From: Brevundimonas naejangsanensis
GTDB taxonomy: Bacteria > Pseudomonadota > Alphaproteobacteria > Caulobacterales > Caulobacteraceae
Reading direction: 5' to 3'
Assembly (NCBI RefSeq): GCF_003627995.1
Contig: NZ_CP032707.1
Coordinates: forward strand, 1,354,501 to 1,418,500
Length of the DNA: 64,000 bases
Positions 52,481 to 59,815 of this stretch are shown piece by piece. The position numbers and the translations under genes are program-made. Each line of letters opens with the position of its first letter. Within the stretch, counting starts at the first letter, position 1. Under the pieces are notes generated by a model, which saw only the letters and a program-made list of their open reading frames with translations, searched no databases and was not told the origin of the DNA.

Positions 52481-53710
52481 TCAGACTCCGACCTCGCGAC
52501 GCTGTTCCACCAGGCGCCAGTCCTCGGTGGCGAAGACCTCCTCGAACATGGTCTTCACGCTGGGGCGCGACTGGCCGAGCGTGCCGATGGCCTCGGATTC
52601 ACGCGCGGCGGCGCGGACCTGTTCGACGGCCTCCTTCTCGGCCGCTTCCTGCTGGTCGTCCGACCATTCGCCGATGGCGATGAGGTGCTGCTTGACGCGG
52701 GCGATCGGGTCGCCCAGCGGCCACTTCTCGTGCTCGTCGCCGGGGCGGTAGCGGCTGGGGTCGTCCGAGGTCGAGTGCGGGGCACCGCGATAGGTGAACA
52801 GCTCGATGATCGTCGCGCCCTGGTTGGTGCGGGCGCGCTCCTCGGCCCACTGGGTCGCGGCCCAGACGGCCAGGAAGTCGTTGCCGTCGACGCGCAGGGC
52901 CGGCAGGCCATAGCCCACGGCCTTCGACGCGAAGGTGGTCTCCAGCCCGCCGGCGATGCCCTGGAAGGACGAGATGGCCCACTGGTTGTTGACGATGTTC
53001 AGGATGACCGGCGCGCGATAGACGGCGGCGAAGGTCAGGGCCGAATGGAAGTCGCTCTCGGCCGTTGAGCCGTCGCCGATCCAGGCGGCGGCGATCTTGT
53101 CGTCGCCGCGGATGGCCGAGGCCATGGCCCAGCCCACGGCCTGGACATACTGGGTGCCCAGATTGCCCGAGATGGTGAAGAAGCCATAGTCCTTGGCTGA
53201 ATACATGATCGGCAGCTGACGGCCCTTGATGGGGTCTTCGGCGTTCGAATAGATCTGGTTCATCATCGACGCGAGCGGATAGCCGCGCGAGATCAGCAGG
53301 CCCTGCTGGCGATAGGTGGGGAAGCCCATGTCCTCGCGGCTCAGGATCATGCCCTGGGCGACCGCGATGGCCTCCTCGCCGGTGCACTTCATGTAGAAGC
53401 TGGTCTTGCCCTGGCGGTGGGCGCGGTGCATCCGGTCGTCGAAGGCGCGCGTCAGGATCATGGCCTTCAGGCCGCGGCGCAGGGTGTCGGGGTCCAGCTT
53501 GGGGTCCCAGGGGCCGACGGCCCGGCCTTCATCGTCCAGGACGCGGATCAGGCGGAAGGCGTGATCGCGCATTTCGGCGGGCGCCGTGGCGACGTCGGGG
53601 CGGTCGACCGCGCCGGGGGCGTCGAGCTTCAGATGGCTGAAATCAGGCGTGTCTCCGGGGCGGCCCGAAGGCTCCGGCACGCGCAGCGACAGGGTCGGGG
53701 TGTTTTTCAT
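52481..53710 (-). CDS. bkdA1: branched-chain 2-oxoacid dehydrogenase E1 alpha subunit
   Basis: The second of two adjacent ATGs (53708-53710) is the best placed after GGGAGG and gives 409 residues. The thiamine diphosphate motif begins at WIGDGSTAESDFHSALTFAA and ends with NNQWAISS. Before it lies MHRAHRQGKTSFYMKCTGEEA, and the phosphorylation-loop equivalent is YRGAPHSTSDDPSRYRPGDE. It is the first gene of the bkd operon, divergent from the Lrp regulator. Confidence 0.95.
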   Translation of the reverse strand: MKNTPTLSLRVPEPSGRPGDTPDFSHLKLDAPGAVDRPDVATAPAEMRDHAFRLIRVLDDEGRAVGPWDPKLDPDTLRRGLKAMILTRAFDDRMHRAHRQGKTSFYMKCTGEEAIAVAQGMILSREDMGFPTYRQQGLLISRGYPLASMMNQIYSNAEDPIKGRQLPIMYSAKDYGFFTISGNLGTQYVQAVGWAMASAIRGDDKIAAAWIGDGSTAESDFHSALTFAAVYRAPVILNIVNNQWAISSFQGIAGGLETTFASKAVGYGLPALRVDGNDFLAVWAATQWAEERARTNQGATIIELFTYRGAPHSTSDDPSRYRPGDEHEKWPLGDPIARVKQHLIAIGEWSDDQQEAAEKEAVEQVRAAARESEAIGTLGQSRPSVKTMFEEVFATEDWRLVEQRREVGV

Positions 53711-53802
53711 CATGCCTCCCGTCCGGTTGAACCGTCCGCATTTCCTCTGGGAAGAGGGCATAGCATGGCGCGTGATTGTTGGCTCTTCCAAAAACACCCT
53801 TG

Positions 53803-53818
53803 CCAAATGCTGATTTGG
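53803..53818. promoter_or_regulatory. candidate Lrp/BkdR operator
   Basis: CCAAAT-GCTG-ATTTGG is a perfect 16-bp inverted repeat in the 147-base gap between the divergent bkdA1 and Lrp genes. A weaker TTGG-N5-CCAA (53779-53791) lies beside it. Two nearby palindromes of AT-rich half-sites fit octamer-type binding by Lrp proteins. No binding data are available. Confidence 0.55.
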
Positions 53819-53857
53819 GGTATTTTATTGCTCTGAAACCTAATTCGGAGAAAGCCT

Positions 53858-54346
53858 TTGGCCGACGAACTCGATCCTATCGACGCGCGCATCCTCGACA
53901 TCCTTCAGCAGGACGCGGGCCTGTCCGTCGCCGAGGTGGCCGATCGGGTCGGCCTGTCGGCTTCGCCGTGCTGGCGCCGGATCAAGAGACTGGAGGACTC
54001 TGGCCTGATACGCAAGCGGGTCACGCTTCTGGACGCCGGTTTGCTGGGTCTGGACTTCGAAGTCTACGCCATCGTCAAGCTGAGCCTGCCGACGCGCGAC
54101 AACCTGATGGTCTTCGAACAGGCCGTCGAGCAGTGGCCCGAGGTGGTGCAGTGCGCCACCATCACCGGCCGCGAGGACTATGTCCTGCGCATCATCACCA
54201 CCGACATGCACGCCTTCGACCAGTTCCTGCGCGACAAGCTGCTGACGCTCGGCATCGTCTCCAACTGCGAGAGCCACATCGTCACGCGCGGGGTGAAGAA
54301 CGTCACCACCTTGCCGCTGGGCATCATCACCCCCCACGTCGCCTAG
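53858..54346 (+). CDS. Lrp/AsnC family transcriptional regulator, probable BkdR
   Basis: The start is the TTG at 53858 with GGAG at 53847-53850. The 162-residue protein has an N-terminal winged-helix domain (DARILDILQQDAGLSVAEVADRVGLSASPCWRRIKRLEDSGLI) and a C-terminal RAM/AsnC ligand domain (VVQCATITGREDYVLRIITTD). Being divergent from bkdA1 with a palindrome between, it is probably the activator of branched-chain oxoacid breakdown, as BkdR is in other bacteria. That role is inference from position. Confidence 0.9.
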   Translation: MADELDPIDARILDILQQDAGLSVAEVADRVGLSASPCWRRIKRLEDSGLIRKRVTLLDAGLLGLDFEVYAIVKLSLPTRDNLMVFEQAVEQWPEVVQCATITGREDYVLRIITTDMHAFDQFLRDKLLTLGIVSNCESHIVTRGVKNVTTLPLGIITPHVA

Positions 54347-54406
54347 GCGAGGTCAGACGCGTTCAAAGGCTAGGGGCCTGCGGGGCTCCGGAAACGAGAG
54401 GCCGAG

Positions 54407-55345
54407 ATGATTGAACTGGTGATCGACGCGCGCCGCAAGGATCTGGGCGGGTTCGAGGTCGGGCGGGTCCTGCCCTTCGCGCGACGCCGCATGGTCGGCC
54501 CCTTCATCTTCCTGGACCAGATGGGCCCGGCCGAGTTCGCGCCCGGCGCCGACGCCATCAATGTGCGGCCGCATCCGCACATCGGCCTGTCGACGCTGAC
54601 CTATCTGTTCGAGGGCGAGATCTTGCACCGGGACAATCTGGGCTACACCCAGCCTATCCGTCCTGGCGAGGTGAACTGGATGACCGCCGGGTCTGGCATC
54701 GTCCACTCCGAACGCACCGACCCGCTTAAGAAGGCGCAGGGCGGCAAGATGCACGGCATGCAGGCCTGGGTCGCCCTGCCGCTGGAGAAGGAGGAGATCG
54801 CCCCTTCCTTCACCCACCTGGGCGAGGACGCCCAGCCGACCTATGAGAACAACGGCCTGTTCGCGCGTCTGGTGGCGGGCGAGGCGTTCGGCGCCAAGGC
54901 GGGGACGCCGGTGGAATCGCCGCTCTTCTACGTTCACTGGGAAATGGCCGAGGGCGTCCGCGCCGCGCCACCGCCGCCCCGCGCCAAAGGCGGCTACAGC
55001 GAACGCGCCCTGTTCGTGGCCAAGGGCGCGATCGAGGTCGACGGCCGCGCCTTCCACGAGGGGCAGATGGTCGTCCTGTCGCCCGAGGCCGAGCCGACGG
55101 TCACGGCGCTGCAGCCGTCGACCGTCATGGCCCTGGGCGGCGAACCGGTGGGCGAGCGCCTGATCTGGTGGAATTTCGTCGCCTCGTCCCAGGCCCGGCT
55201 GGATCAGGCCAAGGCCGATTGGAAGGCGGGCCGCATGAGTCTGCCGGCCGAGGATTCCCTGGAGTTCATCCCCCTGCCGGACGAGCCGGCCCAGGCCACG
55301 CACGCGCCCGCCGAGGTCGAGCCCAAGCCGACCGACCCCGTCTAG
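54407..55345 (+). CDS. pirin family protein
   Basis: The 312-residue bicupin has the metal site of pirins: RPHPHIGLSTLTYLFEGEILHRD with H56 and H58, and SGIVHSER with H100 and E102. The C-terminal cupin (about 200-270) is present. Some pirins are quercetin dioxygenases, others modulate transcription or other enzymes. It follows the Lrp regulator after 60 bases but probably has its own promoter. It converges on pdeM. Confidence 0.93.
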   Translation: MIELVIDARRKDLGGFEVGRVLPFARRRMVGPFIFLDQMGPAEFAPGADAINVRPHPHIGLSTLTYLFEGEILHRDNLGYTQPIRPGEVNWMTAGSGIVHSERTDPLKKAQGGKMHGMQAWVALPLEKEEIAPSFTHLGEDAQPTYENNGLFARLVAGEAFGAKAGTPVESPLFYVHWEMAEGVRAAPPPPRAKGGYSERALFVAKGAIEVDGRAFHEGQMVVLSPEAEPTVTALQPSTVMALGGEPVGERLIWWNFVASSQARLDQAKADWKAGRMSLPAEDSLEFIPLPDEPAQATHAPAEVEPKPTDPV

Positions 55346-55354
55346 GAGGCCGTT

Positions 55355-56086
55355 TCAGGCCAGCCGGCCGAAGGCGACGGCGTGCACCTTGTCGCGCCCC
55401 AGCAGGGCGGACAGCGGCGGAGTTGGAAACAGCCCCGCGATCGCCGGGTCGCGCACGTCCAGCCCCCCAGCGAAGGCGCCGAAGGCGGGCAGGATAAGCC
55501 GCCGCCCATCGGTGACGAAGCAGGGCCGCCGTACTCCTCGGCCATAGGCGGCGACCCGCGCCGCCGGATGCAGGTGGCCCGCGACCTCGCCCGGCGCCGG
55601 TTCCGCCTGCGGCTCGTGGATCAGGAACAGCCCGCCCAGTGTCATCGTCTCGACCACCCGGCCGGGCAGGCGATCTAGGGCCCCGGCCAGGGCGTCCAGG
55701 TCGTGATTGCCCTCCAGCCAGACCCAATCGCGCCCGGAGGCCAGCCTCTCCAGCCGCGCCAGTTGGGCGCCGTCCATGCGCGCCACCGCTTTTGAATCGT
55801 GGAAGCTGTCGCCCAGCAGCACGACCGTGCGCGGGGCCAGGGCCTCGATCTCGGCCTCCAGCTTGGCCAGGGTCGCGGGGCTGTCGTAGGGCGGCAGCAT
55901 CTGGCCGCGCGCGGCGAAGGCGGAGCCCTTCTCCAGGTGCAGATCCGAAGCGACCAGGGTCTGATGCGCCGGCAACCACAGGGCGCCGGAGCAGCGCAGC
56001 ACGCAGGCCTCGCCATTGACCGTCAGCTTCAGCCCGCCGCACGGATGGCGATAGGGCGACAGCAACTCTCGCAACGCCGCGTTCAT
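55355..56086 (-). CDS. pdeM: ligase-associated DNA damage response endonuclease PdeM
   Basis: The 243-residue protein is a metallophosphoesterase with the motifs SDLHLEKG, LLGDSFHDS, LEGNHD and GHLHPAARV in order. These belong to the PdeM group, which is found with an ATP-dependent DNA ligase, an exonuclease and a DEXH helicase in DNA-repair clusters. Here only the helicase is present, immediately upstream, with a type A-like palindromic element between. The ligase and exonuclease partners are outside the window, if present at all. Confidence 0.88.
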   Translation of the reverse strand: MNAALRELLSPYRHPCGGLKLTVNGEACVLRCSGALWLPAHQTLVASDLHLEKGSAFAARGQMLPPYDSPATLAKLEAEIEALAPRTVVLLGDSFHDSKAVARMDGAQLARLERLASGRDWVWLEGNHDLDALAGALDRLPGRVVETMTLGGLFLIHEPQAEPAPGEVAGHLHPAARVAAYGRGVRRPCFVTDGRRLILPAFGAFAGGLDVRDPAIAGLFPTPPLSALLGRDKVHAVAFGRLA

Positions 56087-56242
56087 CGTCCTTCTCGCCT
56101 CGGGGGAGAAGGTGGGCGGCGGAGCCGCTCGGATGAGGGGGCTGTATCCGCAGGCAAGCCGTCAGACGGGGAGCGCGCGGCGGGCGTCCCCCGCATCCGT
56201 CTTGCGGCGCAAGCCACCTTGTCCCCCGAGGGGAGAAGGACG
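56087..56242. repeat. type A-like palindromic element (diverged)
   Basis: The ends are inverted repeats (CGTCCTTCTC at 56087 onwards, GAGAAGGACG to 56242), and CGGATGAGGGGG-like inner sequences match type A elements, but the core has drifted. It sits between the helicase stop (56253) and the pdeM start (56086), both leftward, so it may reduce read-through or stabilise the upstream mRNA. Confidence 0.75.
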
Positions 56243-56252
56243 CACGATGTCT

Positions 56253-58883
56253 TCACGCCGCCCCCTTCAGCGCCTCGGGCGCGTCTTCCATGACCTCGGC
56301 GATCAGGGCCTCGGCGGATTCATCCAGGATCATCTCGGCCGCGTCGCCGCCGACTCGCTCGCGGCCGATCTGCACCAGCACCGGCACGCAGAAGGGCGAG
56401 GGTCGGTCCAGCGCCTTGTGCACGATGCGGCCGTGGATGCGGCTCAGCAACTGACCCAACCGCGCCACGTCCAGCAAGCCGGTCGCCGCGTCGGCCCGCG
56501 CCGTCCTCAGCAGCAGGTGATCCGGCTGGTGCCGCCGCAGCACGTCGTAGATCAGGTCGGTCGAGAAGGTCACCTGACGCCCGGTCTTTTCGGCCCCCGG
56601 CTGGCGCTGCTCGATCAGGCCCGAGATCAGGGCGCAGTTGCGGAAGGACCGCTTCATCATGAAGCTCTCCTCCAGCCAAGCCTCCAGGTCATCGCCCAGC
56701 ATGTCCGGCTCGAACAGGGCGTCCAGGTCGAGGTCGTCCATCGGCCGGATCGACCAGATCGCCAGCGAATAGTCGGTCACCACAAAGCCCAGCGGCCCGA
56801 CGCCCATCCGGTCCAGCCGCCGGGTCAGCAGCATGGCCAGCGTCGTGTGCGCCAGCCGCCCCTCGAACGGATAGGCGACCAGGAAATGCCGCGTCCCGCG
56901 CGGGAAGGTCTCGACCAGCAGGGTCTCGGCCTCGGGGATGGCGCTGCGCAGGCCCTGCAGCTCCAGCCATTCCTGCACGTCGGGCGGCAGGACGCGCCAG
57001 TGGTCGCGATCCTGCACCATGCGCCGCACCCGCTCGGCCAGCGACGTGCCCAGCGGGAATTTCGACCCGCCGTAGGAGGGGATGCGCGGGTCTTTGTCCA
57101 CCGCCGCCGAGACGAGGGCGTCGGTCCCGACGATGCCTTGGAAGGCCCAGACCTGGCCGGCGAAGACGAAGGTGTCGCCTGGCGTCATCTGTTCGAAATA
57201 CCACTCTTCGGCCTCGCCGATCTTGCGGCCGCCGACCAGGTGTTTGCCCCCCGCGCGCCGTCCGGCGACCCGCACGTTCAGATTGGCGGCGGAGACGATG
57301 GCGCCGACGTTCATCCGGTGCCGCTGGGCCATCTGGACGTTGCGGACCGTCCATTTGCCGTCGCGGGTGCGCACGATGCGGGCGAAGCGGTCATAGGTCC
57401 GCAGCGCATAGCCGCCGACCGCGACCAGATCGACCACCTCCTCGAAGGCTTCGTAGGTCAGGTCGCGATAGGGCCCCGCGCTCGTCACCTCGGCGAACAG
57501 CTCGGCCAGGTCGAAGGGTTCGGAGCAGGCGCAGCCCATGACGTGCTGGGCCAGGGTATCCAGCGTCCCGGTATGCTCCGGCTCCCAGTCGAAGGCGTTC
57601 TCGGCCACGGCCTCGCGCGCGGCCTGGCACTCCAGCATCTCGAAGCGGCTGGCGGGGACCATCAGGGCGCGCGACGGCTCGTCCAGCCTGTGATTGGCCC
57701 GGCCGATGCGCTGCACCAGCCGACTGGCCCCCTTGGGCGCGGCCAGCTGGATTACGAGATCGACGTCGCCCCAGTCGATGCCCAGGTCCAGCGTCGAGGT
57801 GCAGACCACGGCCTTCAGGTCGCCGCGCGCCATCGCCGCCTCGACCTTGCGCCTCTGCTCGGCGGCCAGGGAGCCGTGGTGCAGGGCGATGGGCAGGTCG
57901 TCCTCATTGATCGCCCACAGCGACTGGAAGACGAACTCGGCCTGCCAGCGGGTGTTGACGAAGATGAGGCTGAGGTCAGCGCGCCGGATGGCGTCGTAGA
58001 CCTCGGGGATGGCGTGGACGCCGGTGTGCCCGGCCCAGGGCACGCGGCCTTCGCTGACCAGCACGTCGACCACAGGCGGCGCGCCGGGATCGCCGAGGAC
58101 AATCAACACTCCCTTCCCCCTCGAGGGGGGAAGGGCCGGGGATGGGGGTGCGAGCGGACGGCCGAAATGTTCCGCGCGAGAGACGCCCCCGTCCCCCGCG
58201 CCCGCCTTATTGACACCAGCGACCCCACCCCCACCCAACCCTCCCCTCTCGAGGGGGAGGGCTCTAGGACTGAGCCAGTCGGCGATCTTTTGCGGGTCAT
58301 CCACCGTCGCGCTCAACGCCACCCGCCGCATCCCCGGCGCGAAAGCCTGCAAGCGCGCCAGCCCCAGCGCCAGCAAATCGCCGCGCTTGCCGCTCCAGAT
58401 GGCGTGGACCTCGTCCAGCACCACGCATTTCAGATCGGCGAAATAGGCCCTCGCCCCCTCCCAGGCGCAGAATAGGGCCAACTGCTCCGGCGTGGTCAGC
58501 AGGATGTCGGGCGGGAAGTCGCGCTGGCGCTGCTTCTTCGACTGTTTGGTGTCGCCGGTGCGGCTCTCGACATGGATGTTCAGCCCGATCTCGCGGATGG
58601 GCGTCATTAGGTTGCGCTCGACGTCGGTGGTCAGGGCCTTCAGCGGCGACAGATAGAGGGTGTGGACGCCCGAGCCCGGCCCCGTTTCGGGTCGAGGGCC
58701 CCTTTCGGCCAGGTCGATCAGGCTGGGCAGGAAGCCCGCCAGCGTCTTGCCCCCGCCCGTCGGCGCCACCAGCAGGGCGTGCGCCCCGACCTCGGCGGCG
58801 GCGACCATCTCCAGCTGATGCCGGCGCGGCGACCAGCCCCGACCGGCGAACCAGTCGGCGAACAGGGGCGGAAGCGTCGTCAT
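56253..58883 (-). CDS. ligase-associated DNA damage response DEXH box helicase with an in-frame palindromic insertion
   Basis: This is a superfamily 2 helicase of the Lhr type, related to the protein that works with ATP-dependent ligases in DNA repair. The 876-residue product has Walker A APTGGGKT (40-47), the D-E-V-H box (157-160), SAT (191-193), and the later VQRIGRANHRLDE motif VI. The family lacks the stretch at residues 206-258 (GGLGGGGVAGVNKAGAG...LPPSRGKG), which is encoded by a whole type B palindromic element (58111-58266) in frame. It lies between SAT and the second RecA domain. The start overlaps the small membrane gene's stop (ATGA at 58880-58883). Confidence 0.9.
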   Translation of the reverse strand: MTTLPPLFADWFAGRGWSPRRHQLEMVAAAEVGAHALLVAPTGGGKTLAGFLPSLIDLAERGPRPETGPGSGVHTLYLSPLKALTTDVERNLMTPIREIGLNIHVESRTGDTKQSKKQRQRDFPPDILLTTPEQLALFCAWEGARAYFADLKCVVLDEVHAIWSGKRGDLLALGLARLQAFAPGMRRVALSATVDDPQKIADWLSPRALPLERGGLGGGGVAGVNKAGAGDGGVSRAEHFGRPLAPPSPALPPSRGKGVLIVLGDPGAPPVVDVLVSEGRVPWAGHTGVHAIPEVYDAIRRADLSLIFVNTRWQAEFVFQSLWAINEDDLPIALHHGSLAAEQRRKVEAAMARGDLKAVVCTSTLDLGIDWGDVDLVIQLAAPKGASRLVQRIGRANHRLDEPSRALMVPASRFEMLECQAAREAVAENAFDWEPEHTGTLDTLAQHVMGCACSEPFDLAELFAEVTSAGPYRDLTYEAFEEVVDLVAVGGYALRTYDRFARIVRTRDGKWTVRNVQMAQRHRMNVGAIVSAANLNVRVAGRRAGGKHLVGGRKIGEAEEWYFEQMTPGDTFVFAGQVWAFQGIVGTDALVSAAVDKDPRIPSYGGSKFPLGTSLAERVRRMVQDRDHWRVLPPDVQEWLELQGLRSAIPEAETLLVETFPRGTRHFLVAYPFEGRLAHTTLAMLLTRRLDRMGVGPLGFVVTDYSLAIWSIRPMDDLDLDALFEPDMLGDDLEAWLEESFMMKRSFRNCALISGLIEQRQPGAEKTGRQVTFSTDLIYDVLRRHQPDHLLLRTARADAATGLLDVARLGQLLSRIHGRIVHKALDRPSPFCVPVLVQIGRERVGGDAAEMILDESAEALIAEVMEDAPEALKGAA
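58111..58266. repeat. type B palindromic element inside a coding sequence
   Basis: The left end (CCCTTCCCCCTCGAGGGGGGAAGGG, then GGGGATGGGGGTG) and the right end (CCACCCCCACCCAACCC, then TCGAGGGGGAGGG) match the intergenic copy at 5222-5374. Its 156 bases are a multiple of three and contain no stop in the helicase frame, adding about 52 residues to the protein. Confidence 0.88.
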
Positions 58884-59053
58884 TCGCTGGGCTCAGCATA
58901 GGCGCAGCCGCTCTCGCCCCAGCGGCCGCCGGAATCGAGACAGTAATCGACGTCGCTGTTGAAGATCCTCCATGCCGCGAAGGTCAGCAGCAGGCCGATG
59001 ACCAAGGCTGCGCCCAAGCAGCCTCTGCGGCGGCGGATCACTCTTCGCTCCAT
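58880..59053 (-). CDS. 57-residue membrane protein coupled to the helicase gene
   Basis: The ATG at 59051-59053 opens a short frame, too small to appear in most gene calls, that ends with a TGA overlapping the helicase ATG (58880-58883). The product has a basic start (MERRVIRRRRG), one membrane helix (GAALVIGLLLTFAAW) and a C-terminal CLDSGGRWGESGC motif, which resembles small cysteine-bearing proteins seen in other Caulobacterales. It overlaps the 3' end of vapC by 16 bases in another frame. The overlaps on both sides favour a real gene. Function is unknown. Confidence 0.72.
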   Translation of the reverse strand: MERRVIRRRRGCLGAALVIGLLLTFAAWRIFNSDVDYCLDSGGRWGESGCAYAEPSE

Positions 59054-59457
59054 GGCGAGAGCACCCGGCAGCCCAGAGGCTCGAAATGCCGGACGTTGCG
59101 GGTTACCACCGCCAGGCCATGGACATGAGCGGTCGCCGCGATCAGTTCGTCCGTCATGTCCGAGGCTCGACCCGCCGTTCGCGCGGCCTCTGCTAGAGAG
59201 GCCCAGCGCTCGGTGACGTCCAGATCGACCGGCAGAATCCGGTCATCGAACCTCAGCACCAGGTCGCTAAGCCAATAGTCGAGATCGTCGCGTCGGCGGC
59301 CGGGTTCGAGGCGGACGATGCCGCGCCGAAGCTCCCCCACCGTGATGACGCTGAGGTGCAGGTCCGACAGCAGCTGATCGCTGAGCCAGCCGATCAGGCC
59401 CGCGTCCGGTCGCGCGCGCTTCGGCTCGCTGATGGCGTTGGTGTCGAGCAGAAACAT
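59038..59457 (-). CDS. vapC: VapC-type PIN domain toxin
   Basis: The 139-residue protein is a PIN-domain ribonuclease: D5 in MFLLDTNAISE, the glutamate in TVGELRRG, and the later acidic pair in DMTDELIAATA. VapC toxins cut tRNA or rRNA unless bound by their antitoxin. It starts on the stop of the antitoxin gene (TGATG, one shared base). Its end overlaps the next small gene. Confidence 0.93.
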   Translation of the reverse strand: MFLLDTNAISEPKRARPDAGLIGWLSDQLLSDLHLSVITVGELRRGIVRLEPGRRRDDLDYWLSDLVLRFDDRILPVDLDVTERWASLAEAARTAGRASDMTDELIAATAHVHGLAVVTRNVRHFEPLGCRVLSPWSEE

Positions 59458-59708
59458 CAGAGCGGGTCGATGTCCCGCGTCGGACGGCGATCTCGCTCCA
59501 GATCGACGCCTTCCAGCGACGGACCGTTCAGCAGCCAGTCCTTGAAATCATGGGCCGCGCGAGGGTCTTTCAACCGGCGGAAGTCCTCAGCCGACAACAC
59601 GACGGCGGCGGCCTCTCCGTGCAGGGAAATCTCCTGCGGCCCCTCGCTGCGCGAACGTCGGATGACCTCCGAGAGATTGTCCTTCGCCTTGGCGACGCTC
59701 CAGCTCAT
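59457..59708 (-). CDS. vapB: Phd/YefM-type antitoxin of the VapC toxin
   Basis: The 83-residue protein begins with the Phd/YefM DNA-binding pattern (WSVAKAKDNLSEVIRRSRSEGPQ), followed by a beta-rich dimer part (EISLHGEAAAVVLSAEDF) and a C-terminal toxin-binding tail ending DIDPL. It both neutralises the toxin and represses its own promoter through the palindrome at 59722-59744. The ATG at 59706-59708 fits. Confidence 0.93.
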   Translation of the reverse strand: MSWSVAKAKDNLSEVIRRSRSEGPQEISLHGEAAAVVLSAEDFRRLKDPRAAHDFKDWLLNGPSLEGVDLERDRRPTRDIDPL

Positions 59709-59721
59709 TTCGCGCTCACAT

Positions 59722-59744
59722 TATGGCTATTTCTTATAGCCATA
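59722..59744. promoter_or_regulatory. operator of the vapBC module
   Basis: TATGGCTAT at 59722-59730 and ATAGCCATA at 59736-59744 form a perfect 9-bp inverted repeat with a five-base spacer, 14 bases before the vapB start. An AT-rich island of this kind in a GC-rich genome is typical of antitoxin operators. It would lie over or next to the promoter. Confidence 0.75.
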
Positions 59745-59815
59745 CTCTGGCGGGACACTTCCGTCAATGAAATGTTCCCGTTCCGTTTCGTTGCCTCCGG
59801 CGCTATTGAGCGAGG

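Noticed and set aside
58959..59216. An 85-residue frame on the plus strand opposite vapC
   Set aside because: It is the shadow of the vapC gene and the small membrane gene, with no recognisable motif.
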